Below are positions 25,073 to 33,657 of a stretch of 34,188 nucleotides of DNA, piece by piece (position 1 is the stretch's first letter; each line of letters starts with the position of its first letter). Source of the stretch: Methanolinea sp. (GTDB lineage: Archaea > Halobacteriota > Methanomicrobia > Methanomicrobiales > Methanospirillaceae); contig JALOPW010000033.1 in NCBI GenBank assembly GCA_025453675.1, positions 1 to 34,188 on the forward strand, in the 5' to 3' direction. The position numbers and the translations under genes were made by a program. The notes below the pieces were generated by a model. The model was not told the origin of the DNA, searched no databases, and saw nothing but the letters and a program-made list of their open reading frames with translations.

Positions 25073-25972
25073 TCAGCGGCGCTTCAGGGCGCAGACAAGG
25101 ATAACGAGGGCGATTCCAAGCGGGACAAGACAGGCAGGCAGAGGTGATCCAATGGGGGCAGGGGATGTCGGCACCTGCTGCTCTGGCGTGGTCGCCACCT
25201 CCGCGGTGATCGCCGCCCCAGTGGGAGTGGCAGTCTCTGCGACGGTCGGGGCCGTTGTTGCCGGGCTTGTCTGTACTGTGGTGGGAACCGTCGTCATCGT
25301 CGTAGTTGCAGTGATTCCGGATACTGTGGTACTCCCGCCACCACCCCCCCCACCACTGTAGGTCCAGGTGGGGGTGACGGTCACCGGGTTGCCTATCTGG
25401 ATGGTCCGGGAGAGGGCGATCCCTCCATCCACCCAGATGGTGATGGAGACCCGTCCTTCTGTCACCCCGTCCACGACAAAGGAGATCTCAGAGTTGATAG
25501 GGCCCGACTTCCTGCCCTGCAGGGTCACGCTGGCAACAATGGAGGTGGCATCCGCGGCTGCCGTGCCTCCGAGGGATATAGAATCATACATCCCTGCAGG
25601 TATGGATCCTGAATCGGTGGTCGAGAAAAACCCGTTCTGGGAGAGTCCCACCTTCTTCACCTCGGTGTCACCCTTCTTCACTATCAGTATGTTGGTATCG
25701 GTATTCCGAAGCGTCGCGGAGAGCGATCCATCGTTCAGGGCAAACGGGAGCACCAGGTTCCTGGTCTCGAATGAAAAGGGGCCCCCGGGAGTGGCCGCAA
25801 AGGTGCCCTCGATCTGCATGGAGAACGTGCTGTTGTCGGGGAGGCCAATGACAGATATGATGACCTGGTCACCCCTCTCTATCTGCTCCGGCGAAACGGT
25901 GATGGAGAGGGCCGAGACACCGTGTACAAGAACCATTAGTACCATGATACTCAGTAATTTTAGAATTTTCAC
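25073..25972 (-). CDS. Gly/Thr-stalked, C-terminally anchored surface protein
   Basis: Not assigned to a named family. The product has a signal peptide ('LLSIMVLMVLVHGVSA'), an outer beta domain with 'ITVSPEQIERGDQVIISVIG' as found at the start of many methanogen surface domains, a run of seven glycines, a Thr/Pro/Ala stalk of about 70 residues, and a C-terminal helix ending in LKRR. The GTG at 25972 is preferred as start: a purine-rich AGGGGGAAG lies eight bases ahead, and the TATA box at 26015-26024 predicts an RNA start near 25993. The upstream GTG at 26002 would lie outside such a message. The stalk design matches that of the PKD proteins at both ends of the window. Confidence 0.82.
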   Translation of the reverse strand: MKILKLLSIMVLMVLVHGVSALSITVSPEQIERGDQVIISVIGLPDNSTFSMQIEGTFAATPGGPFSFETRNLVLPFALNDGSLSATLRNTDTNILIVKKGDTEVKKVGLSQNGFFSTTDSGSIPAGMYDSISLGGTAAADATSIVASVTLQGRKSGPINSEISFVVDGVTEGRVSITIWVDGGIALSRTIQIGNPVTVTPTWTYSGGGGGGGSTTVSGITATTTMTTVPTTVQTSPATTAPTVAETATPTGAAITAEVATTPEQQVPTSPAPIGSPLPACLVPLGIALVILVCALKRR

Positions 25973-26014
25973 CTGTTCTTCCCCCTGGATTCTTACATTC
26001 ACATAGTATGGACC

Positions 26015-26024
26015 TTATTAATAT
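26015..26024 (-). promoter_or_regulatory. TATA box for the minus-strand surface protein/DUF1616 pair
   Basis: Read on the minus strand, ATATTAATAA lies about 43-52 bases before the GTG at 25972. The expected RNA start near 25993 leaves a leader of about 20 bases containing the ribosome-binding site. Confidence 0.5.
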
Positions 26025-26185
26025 CAATTCGGTGTTTTTTCTGGCGGGTAGGGAGAATGTAATCTACAACGCGACCAAAAAAGGCAGGCCGGCCTCCCAT
26101 GAGCCCCCTGTATCCACCCGGAATTCAAGGTCAGGTCAGGCTTTTTTTCCCATACCTTTAAATTCACCCTGCTCCAAGGACCATG

Positions 26186-26194
26186 TATATAAAG
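26186..26194 (+). promoter_or_regulatory. TATA box for the six-PKD surface protein
   Basis: TATATAAAG lies about 55 bases before ATG 26245. RNA should start near 26213-26220, giving a leader of about 30 bases that contains GGGAGGAG at 26227-26234. This fixes the ATG at 26245 over an internal GTG. Confidence 0.6.
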
Positions 26195-26244
26195 CTGTGC
26201 ACCTTTCCAATGGGTGACCCAGGAATGGGAGGAGAGAGATACAC

Positions 26245-29200
26245 ATGGAGAGTGGAGAGAAGGTATCGCATTCACAACCCGAGTTATTGAAACCTCGCGG
26301 TCACGCAAGGGTGAGCCGGCGAAGTCCGGGGTGGTTATTCCCCTGCCTGCTGGTGCTGCTGGTATTCGTTCAGGCATGCAGCGCTGTACCACCATCTTTT
26401 GCCCGGCTGGACCTGAACCAGACCCAGGACTTTCGGAATATGTCAGTCTCCAGCCTGGAGACCATCGACCTGATGAACCTCTCCCTCACACAGGTCACCC
26501 TCCACTCCACGAGCGGCGATGGGACCGATATAAAAAATCTCTCTCTTCCCTCTGTCAGGAATATCCACAGGGTATTTTCCAATGATACCGCCACCTGGCA
26601 GGGGAATACCCTCACAATCCTCGGGGGCACGGACTCAACCGTCCCGGGGAGCGGGATGACATTCTATTCGCTCTTCATTTTACCCCATCTTCCTGTCTTC
26701 AGGTGTCAGATCCCCGGAGTGAGTGGAGACGTGCTGTTCGTGAAAGGGAATGCCACAACGCGGAACCAGGATATTTCCTCCCTCATCCAGTCGACCGAGC
26801 GGGCGTACCTCATGCATGACCCAAGGGGCGTGCTGGCCATAGAGCAGCCCCCCCTTTCCATCGGGGTATATGGATCATGGAGTCACCCTGCAGATTATAA
26901 CGAATCTGATTTCGGCTTCACCTTTTTACACAACGAATTTCCTGTCACAGACTGGACTCTCAACCCTACCTACGCAAAGTGGGTCTCGGACCTTGCCCCT
27001 CCCATCACGGGAAATCCACCCATACCCGGGGAATATCTCCTCTCAGTATTCCAGTATGGTCCCTCTCAACAGAAGATCACCACGTACGCCGCCTGGCCGG
27101 TGATCATCATGAACGGGGACAATACCCTGGACCTGATCGGAGAAACTCCCCCCTACCTCTACAATAAGAGATCAGGAGGAGACCTGGACCTCACCTTCAT
27201 CAACACCACGCAGGTCAACAATCTCAGCTATGTCCTGATCAAGGACGGTGAGACCTACGACGCCGAGGTCCGGGTGAACATGACCGCACTCGAGGAGTCG
27301 GGCGGAGCGGTGAGCCTCGACCTCATTCTCTCCGGAAACCCCTTCCTCTCCATACTCCGCAATACCGGCCTTGGCAGCGAGGACCTCAAAAAAGTGGTCT
27401 CCTACTCCATCCGCGACATTGACAATGGAACGTCACCCCACTCATCGGATATCTGCAAGATCAACATCACCCCGGGATACGGCACCTCGGGATATGCCCT
27501 CCATGCAATCCAGGTGACCATCCCCCACGATGACCTCCAGTGGCTCATCTCCGGCAATTTCAGCATCTATGCCCTCGGTGCTGACAGTTCCAACACCGTG
27601 GTTGCCCTTGACCATGATGTCATCTCCGTCGGGAACTCCCCCCTTGCAGACTTTTCCGCCACACCCACCACTGGCCCTGCCCCGCTCCTGGTGCAATTCT
27701 CCGACCTCTCTACCGATGACCCCACCTGGTGGGCCTGGGACTTTGGGGATGGGACTGGAAACGGCTCAGTGAAAAACCCAGGCCATACCTATGCAAATGC
27801 GGGGCTCTATAATGTCACCCTGACGGCTTCGAACGCCTTTGGCTCAGATACCGCGCGGAAGGACTTCTCTATCAACGTCACCCCTCCGGTCCCACCAGTC
27901 GCGAACTTCTCTGGCACACCCACCACTGGCCCTGCCCCGCTCACTGTACAGTTCACTGAGAGTTCCACCGGGACCATCACCTCCCGGGCATGGACCTTCG
28001 GTGACAGCGGCACGTCAACTGCGGTGAATCCATCGCACACCTACACCACTGCAGGAACCTATACCGTCTCACTGAACGTGACCGGACCCGGTGGCTCGGA
28101 CACCGAGACCAGGGTCAATTACATCACTGTCACCCCGCCAGCCTTACAGGCAGACTTCACAGGGAGTCCCACTGCCGGGTTTGTCCCCCACTTCGTCCAG
28201 TTCACTGATACTTCCACCGGGGCGCACGACACCTGGAACTGGAACTTCGGGGACGGCGGGACCTCTGCGAGTCAGAATCCCGGCCACACCTATACCTCAA
28301 CCGGGACTTTTACCGTATCCCTCACGGTGAGGATGGGCAGTGGTACGCCGTCAACCAGGACGAGGACCAACTATATCACCGTCTACTCCGTCCCACCCGG
28401 ACCGGTGGCCCAGTTCACCGCGAATGTCACCTCCGGAGATGCACCGCTCCCGGTCCAGTTCACCGACCTCTCCACCGGTTCGCCTTACGAGTGGAACTGG
28501 TCGTTCGGGAACGGCGGAAGCAGCACCGGGCGGAACCCGGTGCAGACTTACACGTCTCCTGGCAACTATACTGTCTCCCTCACCGTCAGGGGCCTTGGAG
28601 GATATGATACGGAGACCAAGACAGGGTATATCCACGTGCTGGCCCACCCGCCGGTGGCAGACTTCTCCGCGAATGTCACTTCTGGCGATGCCCCGCTCCC
28701 GGTCCGGTTCACCGACCTCTCCACCGGTGACCCGACCATCTGGTCCTGGACATTCGGTGACGGCGGGTCTTCCACCCTGCAGCACCCGGTCCATGTCTAC
28801 CTGTATGCAGGCAATTACACCGTGAGCCTTACCACCGGGAATGCCCAGGGAACCGATACGAAAGTGAGGACGGGCTACATCAATGTCACGGGAATATCCC
28901 CTCCGCCACCCGTGTTCAGGGCCGATTTCGCAGCCGCTCCCACCGCCGGGTTTGTCCCCCTCACCGTCCTCTTTGCCGACACCTCGACCGGGAACCCGGT
29001 CTCGTGGAACTGGACCTTCGGCGACGGCGGGTCTTCCACCCTGCAGCACCCGGTCCATGTCTACAATGATGTCGGAGCGTTCAGCGTCTCTCTGACAGTC
29101 TCGAACGGGACTGCTGATGACACCCTGACCAGGCCTGACTACATCATTGTCTCACGGAGAGGAGGAGGAGGAGGTGGGGGAGGTGGCGGCGGGAGCGGAG

Positions 29201-29889
29201 TCTTCCTCGTCACTGCGACACCCACCCCGACTGCCACGTTCACCCCGACTCCCACCCCGTCCAGCATGGGAACGCTCCCGCTGGGCCCCGACAACCGGAC
29301 CACCCAGCCGGTGACCATCGGATCATACGACGGGATCGCAACCCTTTCCATCGGGGCTGGAGTCGCAGTGACCTGTGATGGTGGAACCCCCATCAGGGAC
29401 ATCGGTATTTCTCCGGTACCTGAAGGAGGCCTCCCGGATCTGCCAGTTGAACCCGTCTATATGGGATATGCGTACAATGTTACTCCTCAATGTGCAGCGT
29501 TTGACCCGGAGGTATTACTCACATTCTCGTTCACCCCTGAAGAGTGGAATGCCCTTGCAGGCCGCGACCTGGTATTGATGTGGTTTGATCCTGCAGCGGG
29601 CACATGGACACATCTTCCAACCTCCGTGGACAATGCCGGGCGGACGGTGATCACCGGGATATCTCGTGGAGGTATCTATGGCCTCTTTGCCAGGTCACCG
29701 GTGACCACCCCGGTCCAGACAGGGGTGCCGGCCACCCCCGTGACACCAGCAGAACCCCCACTGCCCTGGACATGGATCCTGCTCGTGGTCGTCGTGGTAG
29801 TCGTGGTCGCGGGGGCAGCGGTGTATCTCCTGAAGATCCGGACGGGCGCAAGGAAACCTCCTGGTGGTGACGAGAACCCCGGGGGATGA
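26245..29889 (+). CDS. Large PKD-domain surface protein, membrane-anchored
   Basis: A 1214-residue exported protein. It begins with a long basic n-region and a signal helix ('WLFPCLLVLLVFVQACSA', about 30-47). Residues 50-465 form a domain rich in N-glycosylation sequons (for example NMS, NLS, NDT, NAT, NES, NTT), not assigned to a family. Six PKD domains follow from about 470 to 970, with cores WDFGDG, WTFGDS, WNFGDG, WSFGNG, WTFGDG and WTFGDG. A Gly run of ten (about 29157-29190), a Thr/Pro stalk, a 130-residue beta domain ('LVLMWFDPAAGTWTHLP'), a second short stalk, a Val-rich membrane helix near 1176-1197 and a basic tail complete it. It is probably an adhesive or structural envelope component. 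Neighbouring PKD units share long identical DNA stretches. Confidence 0.93.
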   Translation: MESGEKVSHSQPELLKPRGHARVSRRSPGWLFPCLLVLLVFVQACSAVPPSFARLDLNQTQDFRNMSVSSLETIDLMNLSLTQVTLHSTSGDGTDIKNLSLPSVRNIHRVFSNDTATWQGNTLTILGGTDSTVPGSGMTFYSLFILPHLPVFRCQIPGVSGDVLFVKGNATTRNQDISSLIQSTERAYLMHDPRGVLAIEQPPLSIGVYGSWSHPADYNESDFGFTFLHNEFPVTDWTLNPTYAKWVSDLAPPITGNPPIPGEYLLSVFQYGPSQQKITTYAAWPVIIMNGDNTLDLIGETPPYLYNKRSGGDLDLTFINTTQVNNLSYVLIKDGETYDAEVRVNMTALEESGGAVSLDLILSGNPFLSILRNTGLGSEDLKKVVSYSIRDIDNGTSPHSSDICKINITPGYGTSGYALHAIQVTIPHDDLQWLISGNFSIYALGADSSNTVVALDHDVISVGNSPLADFSATPTTGPAPLLVQFSDLSTDDPTWWAWDFGDGTGNGSVKNPGHTYANAGLYNVTLTASNAFGSDTARKDFSINVTPPVPPVANFSGTPTTGPAPLTVQFTESSTGTITSRAWTFGDSGTSTAVNPSHTYTTAGTYTVSLNVTGPGGSDTETRVNYITVTPPALQADFTGSPTAGFVPHFVQFTDTSTGAHDTWNWNFGDGGTSASQNPGHTYTSTGTFTVSLTVRMGSGTPSTRTRTNYITVYSVPPGPVAQFTANVTSGDAPLPVQFTDLSTGSPYEWNWSFGNGGSSTGRNPVQTYTSPGNYTVSLTVRGLGGYDTETKTGYIHVLAHPPVADFSANVTSGDAPLPVRFTDLSTGDPTIWSWTFGDGGSSTLQHPVHVYLYAGNYTVSLTTGNAQGTDTKVRTGYINVTGISPPPPVFRADFAAAPTAGFVPLTVLFADTSTGNPVSWNWTFGDGGSSTLQHPVHVYNDVGAFSVSLTVSNGTADDTLTRPDYIIVSRRGGGGGGGGGGGSGVFLVTATPTPTATFTPTPTPSSMGTLPLGPDNRTTQPVTIGSYDGIATLSIGAGVAVTCDGGTPIRDIGISPVPEGGLPDLPVEPVYMGYAYNVTPQCAAFDPEVLLTFSFTPEEWNALAGRDLVLMWFDPAAGTWTHLPTSVDNAGRTVITGISRGGIYGLFARSPVTTPVQTGVPATPVTPAEPPLPWTWILLVVVVVVVVAGAAVYLLKIRTGARKPPGGDENPGG

Positions 29890-30417
29890 GTGGGTCCTCC
29901 TCCCACTTCTCTCACACATATTCCCAACCGGGCTGTGTCCATCCCCTTGCGTTCCCTCCACTTCCGCATGATACAGAAAGCGCGAAATGGGAGCGCGAAG
30001 GCGGGATGCCGGGCCAGCTATTCTCGCTTGCTCTCTTCTATCCCCACCTCTCCACTCCACATTGCCCCGCTTTGCAGGGGAAAAGCGGATACACGAAGAC
30101 ACCACGAAAAGTCATATAACCTGTTATTTTTGCAATTCAACAATTTATTATCGTTTTTCTGTATCCACAGTCCAGCCGATGGCGACTCCTGCCTGGAGGA
30201 ATCTGTAGAGAAATATTTATATACAACATAGAAAAACCAATCTCGCCGAACACCCCCCAGATTCACGGTCCCGGTATGCAGGGGAGGTGATTCCGCTATC
30301 GGAGCAAGGGAAAGTTATATAAATATCTCCTCCCCAATGCACAGTATATAAAAGAGGAAATCCCCAAGGTGGACATCCGGGATATCGCTCTGATATATGC
30401 AATCAAGGTGGTGCAAA
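29890..30417. other. Intergenic promoter region with several TATA boxes
   Basis: No gene is supported in these 528 bases. The first 200 bases are GC-rich and include a palindromic segment around 30065-30087 (CCGCTTT with AAAGCGG). The rest is AT-rich and contains three TATA-like boxes at about 30213-30223, 30315-30324 and 30345-30354. Short frames on both strands lack starts, motifs or matching codon use. Confidence 0.5.
30345..30354 (+). promoter_or_regulatory. TATA box nearest the DUF3821/PKD surface protein
   Basis: TATATAAAAG is the closest good TATA box to ATG 30418. RNA start near 30375-30380 would give a leader of about 40 bases containing AAGGTGGTG just ahead of the ATG. A second box, TTATATAAAT at 30315-30324, lies 30 bases upstream. 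Confidence 0.55.
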
Positions 30418-33400
30418 ATGAAGCTTCGACACAATGTGCTCTTCTTGTTAGTGATAGGTATCGCCCTTCTTACGGTGGCGATGCCTGCATCGGCACAACT
30501 GAATGTTGTTCCCGTCAATGGCACTGTCCTCCTCGGGGAGGAGGGGTTGGATGTAAGCAGTGCCGTGGGAAGTGCAACGTACCTGGCATGGTGGGATTCC
30601 ACCTCAAGCCTGGCTAACCCGCCCGACCGGGAGATTGACCTGAGCGGTTATGTGCTCACGAACTTTAACATCGATGACGGTGTCAGCTCTCCGTTCGTGG
30701 GAACGGAAGGCAAGGGATTCTGGTGGAGACTCTCTTCTTCAGGCCAGACCAATCCAACCCAACCTGCATTCAAGGTCGTAGCACCTCAGGCAACCCTGAA
30801 GATAAAAAACCTGGACTACAGTACCGATGTGACCAATAGCGTTGCCCTCATAGGGGATGTTCTTGATTTTGAGCTCAGTCAATCGACTCTGCATTACATC
30901 TTCCTCCGCGATACGTCAGCGAATTTCAACTGCAAGATCGTCGTGAGGAGCCCTGGTGGAGCCACCTATTCCAAACTATGGGTTCCTTCCCCACCTACTC
31001 CATCCCAGAGGGATGTGACCTATCTAGACGTGAATTCCACTCCGTGGTACTGGTCATCGGGTGATGGTATCGCACCCTTCCAGAACTGGGGATGGAAGAC
31101 CGACGCCATCGACCCTGTCACAAGCTTCCCGGTCTACAGTCCGGGGGAGTACCAGGTCACCATCCAGTGCAACGAGAATAACCTCGGATTTGCCGGGACA
31201 ACACGGACGATCACCCTCGAGGAGGAACAACCCACCCTGACGGTCAGCCCCGCATCGCTCATCCGCGGTGGAAAATTCTATACCACGATAACAGGGATTC
31301 CTGATACCTATTACATACTCTGGATCAAGGATTGCGTTGCATGCCCGAACGGATGCTGCAGCGATCCCATGTCAGGTGCATGCTGTGATCAGCCACCGAT
31401 GATTGTGGATGGCCAGGAGGGAGTTATCTTCTCTGATGAGTACGATTCATTCTGGGCCGACTGCCCCAGCCAGGGAGGCAGTGTGTGTGAACTCTATGAC
31501 TCGTGCTGGGAGTGTGGATGCGGTCAGCATCAAAATGGTGGTTCCGGAGGGTATTATACCGTTGGAGATACGCTCATCGAATGGTGTGGATGCCTCTGTG
31601 CGGAAAGATTGTATGAACTGGTCCCCCACGACCCGTCGGGTGGGAAATACTACTATGCACTCGTGCTCACCGATGAAAACGGGGAGCGGACCGTCGAGTG
31701 GCAGACCACCACGTGTACTGCCCCCTCTACCTATCAGATCCACACGCAGCGGTGGATAGAGAACGACGTTTGTGTACTGGACCTTGACCGGCCTTTTGCG
31801 GATGCCTGCGTGAATGTCCAGAAGGGAGTCGTCACCATCAATACGGAGGTCTGCGACGAGATCACCGATACCACCTACCTTGGCGAGACTGTCAGGGTAT
31901 TCGGGACCAACACCGATTCAAAGGTCACCTACCTCTTCATCACCGGCCCCTGCCAGAGCTGCGTGGGGGACAACATGACCGTCACCCACAGCGTGGTGAA
32001 CGGGGATGCCTTGAGCTTCACGTCAGTGCCGGTGAAATCGGACGGGACCTGGGAGTATATCTGGTATACGAGGAACCTGCAGATCGATCTCGGGCAGTAT
32101 ACCATCTATGCGACCAGCATGCCGAACGACGCCCCGACACTTGAGGGAGTGCCCTGCAACGAATGCAGCGATGCGAACGTATCCTGCGCTGCCTGGGCAA
32201 AGAAGCCATTCACCTTCCTCGAACCGACCATCACCGCGGATGTCAATCCCAAGATCCTGCAGATCATCTGCTGTGCACCGGTTCCCATCAAGGTCACCGG
32301 TCAGGCGACAGGCCTGAGAGGCGAGACGATTGGGAAGGATTATGGGACAATCCCGCTCGGGATCTGGGTCTTTGGGGAGAACAAGGTGGCAGGACAGAAA
32401 TACGTCTTCAAGACCGTCCTCATCGACTGCCCGACGGGGGATTACTCAGTCGATCTCTCGAACTACATCGATACCCTGGCGCTCCTGCCCGGAACTTACA
32501 CCGTGGTGGTCCAGCACCCCATGTACAACCACAGGCTGGACATCATCCCTGAAGCCAGGATTTGCGACCAGTCCGACTGGTGCCCGTGGCTGAAGTTTGA
32601 TCCGGCGATCATGATGGACGAGGTCTGGTACCCTGACCTGAACCGCAAATTCGTGGTCACCGCGACACCGATACGCTGGAGCAAGCTCTTCGTGATCGAC
32701 GGGCCCGACCGCCTGGCCGGGACCGCCGCACTGAACGCCCTCCTGAACGGATTCAATGACCCGAACATCGATGACAAGATCGTGACCCTGACCTTCAAGG
32801 TGGAGAGCAACAACGCCCTCCAGGCAGGGTTCTCGGGTACACCCACAACAGGTGGCGCACCTCTGTCGGTGCAGTTCACCGATATCTCCATCGGTTACCC
32901 GGCTACATGGGCCTGGGACTTCGGTGACGGGTACACCTCGACCGAGCAGAACCCGCTGCACGTCTACCAGAATGCAGGCACCTACTCGGTCACCCTTAGT
33001 GTCACGGGACTCTCGGGGAGCTCCTCGGTCACCAAGAACAGCTACATCAGCGTGACCACCGGGCCAACCCAGACCGGGACCGTCACCCCGACACCCACGA
33101 CACCGCCCCTGAACACCATCAACCTGAACACCGGGTGGAACTTCATCTCCACGCCAAAGGCGCTCGCTGACTCTGCAAGGACTGCCGGCGTGGTCTTTGC
33201 TGGGGTGAATACGGGCGGACGTTCCATCTACTACTATAATGCTGAGATCATGTCCTGGCAGGCCTTGACCGCCGAGTCCATCGTGAAACCGCTCGACGGG
33301 ATCTGGATCTACTCCACTGCCCCGAAGGCAGTGACCCTGACCTACAAGAACGACCCGCTCGGTACCCCGCCCACCAAGGCGCTCTTCACCGGCTGGAACT

Positions 33401-33627
33401 CTATCGGGTTTACCGATGTGAACCCGGCAGCAGCGAAGGACACCCTCCAGTCCGTGCAGAGCCAGTGGACGCAGACCCTCGGGTTCAACTCCGCATCGCA
33501 GGTATATGACACCTCCATCATCAAGGGAGGATCCGGCAGCCACAGTGACACCAACCCCATGAACCCGTTCAAGGGGTACTGGCTGTTCATGAACGCACCC
33601 GGGACCCTGGCCGCGATCAGCGCCTGA
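30418..33627 (+). CDS. DUF3821-type secreted protein with Cys-rich insert and one PKD domain
   Basis: A 1069-residue exported protein. ATG 30418 follows AAGGTGGTG and begins a normal signal peptide (MKLRHN, hydrophobic core, 'PASAQ' near 23). The mature N terminus 'VNGTVLLGEEGLDVSSAV' and following beta region to about 280 match the DUF3821 domain found in Methanomicrobiales surface proteins. Residues 302-401 are an insert with 14 cysteines, and cysteines continue at lower density to about 730. One PKD domain (WAWDFGDGYTS) lies near 800-880, then a short Thr/Pro linker and a C-terminal domain with two 'GWN.I' units ('NLNTGWNFIS', 'LFTGWNSIGF'). No C-terminal membrane helix is present, so it must be held by another means or released. 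The next gene starts 30 bases on. Confidence 0.9.
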   Translation: MKLRHNVLFLLVIGIALLTVAMPASAQLNVVPVNGTVLLGEEGLDVSSAVGSATYLAWWDSTSSLANPPDREIDLSGYVLTNFNIDDGVSSPFVGTEGKGFWWRLSSSGQTNPTQPAFKVVAPQATLKIKNLDYSTDVTNSVALIGDVLDFELSQSTLHYIFLRDTSANFNCKIVVRSPGGATYSKLWVPSPPTPSQRDVTYLDVNSTPWYWSSGDGIAPFQNWGWKTDAIDPVTSFPVYSPGEYQVTIQCNENNLGFAGTTRTITLEEEQPTLTVSPASLIRGGKFYTTITGIPDTYYILWIKDCVACPNGCCSDPMSGACCDQPPMIVDGQEGVIFSDEYDSFWADCPSQGGSVCELYDSCWECGCGQHQNGGSGGYYTVGDTLIEWCGCLCAERLYELVPHDPSGGKYYYALVLTDENGERTVEWQTTTCTAPSTYQIHTQRWIENDVCVLDLDRPFADACVNVQKGVVTINTEVCDEITDTTYLGETVRVFGTNTDSKVTYLFITGPCQSCVGDNMTVTHSVVNGDALSFTSVPVKSDGTWEYIWYTRNLQIDLGQYTIYATSMPNDAPTLEGVPCNECSDANVSCAAWAKKPFTFLEPTITADVNPKILQIICCAPVPIKVTGQATGLRGETIGKDYGTIPLGIWVFGENKVAGQKYVFKTVLIDCPTGDYSVDLSNYIDTLALLPGTYTVVVQHPMYNHRLDIIPEARICDQSDWCPWLKFDPAIMMDEVWYPDLNRKFVVTATPIRWSKLFVIDGPDRLAGTAALNALLNGFNDPNIDDKIVTLTFKVESNNALQAGFSGTPTTGGAPLSVQFTDISIGYPATWAWDFGDGYTSTEQNPLHVYQNAGTYSVTLSVTGLSGSSSVTKNSYISVTTGPTQTGTVTPTPTTPPLNTINLNTGWNFISTPKALADSARTAGVVFAGVNTGGRSIYYYNAEIMSWQALTAESIVKPLDGIWIYSTAPKAVTLTYKNDPLGTPPTKALFTGWNSIGFTDVNPAAAKDTLQSVQSQWTQTLGFNSASQVYDTSIIKGGSGSHSDTNPMNPFKGYWLFMNAPGTLAAISA

Positions 33628-33657
33628 TCCCGGCCCTGGTACCCCACGAGGAGAGCA

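Noticed and set aside
25973-26002. Upstream GTG (26002) as start of the minus-strand surface protein
   Set aside because: It lies at or upstream of the RNA start predicted from the TATA box, and adds a charged stretch before the signal peptide. GTG 25972 has a better ribosome-binding site.
26008-26217. 69-codon frame in the divergent promoter region
   Set aside because: It overlaps both predicted TATA boxes and has no motif or ribosome-binding site.
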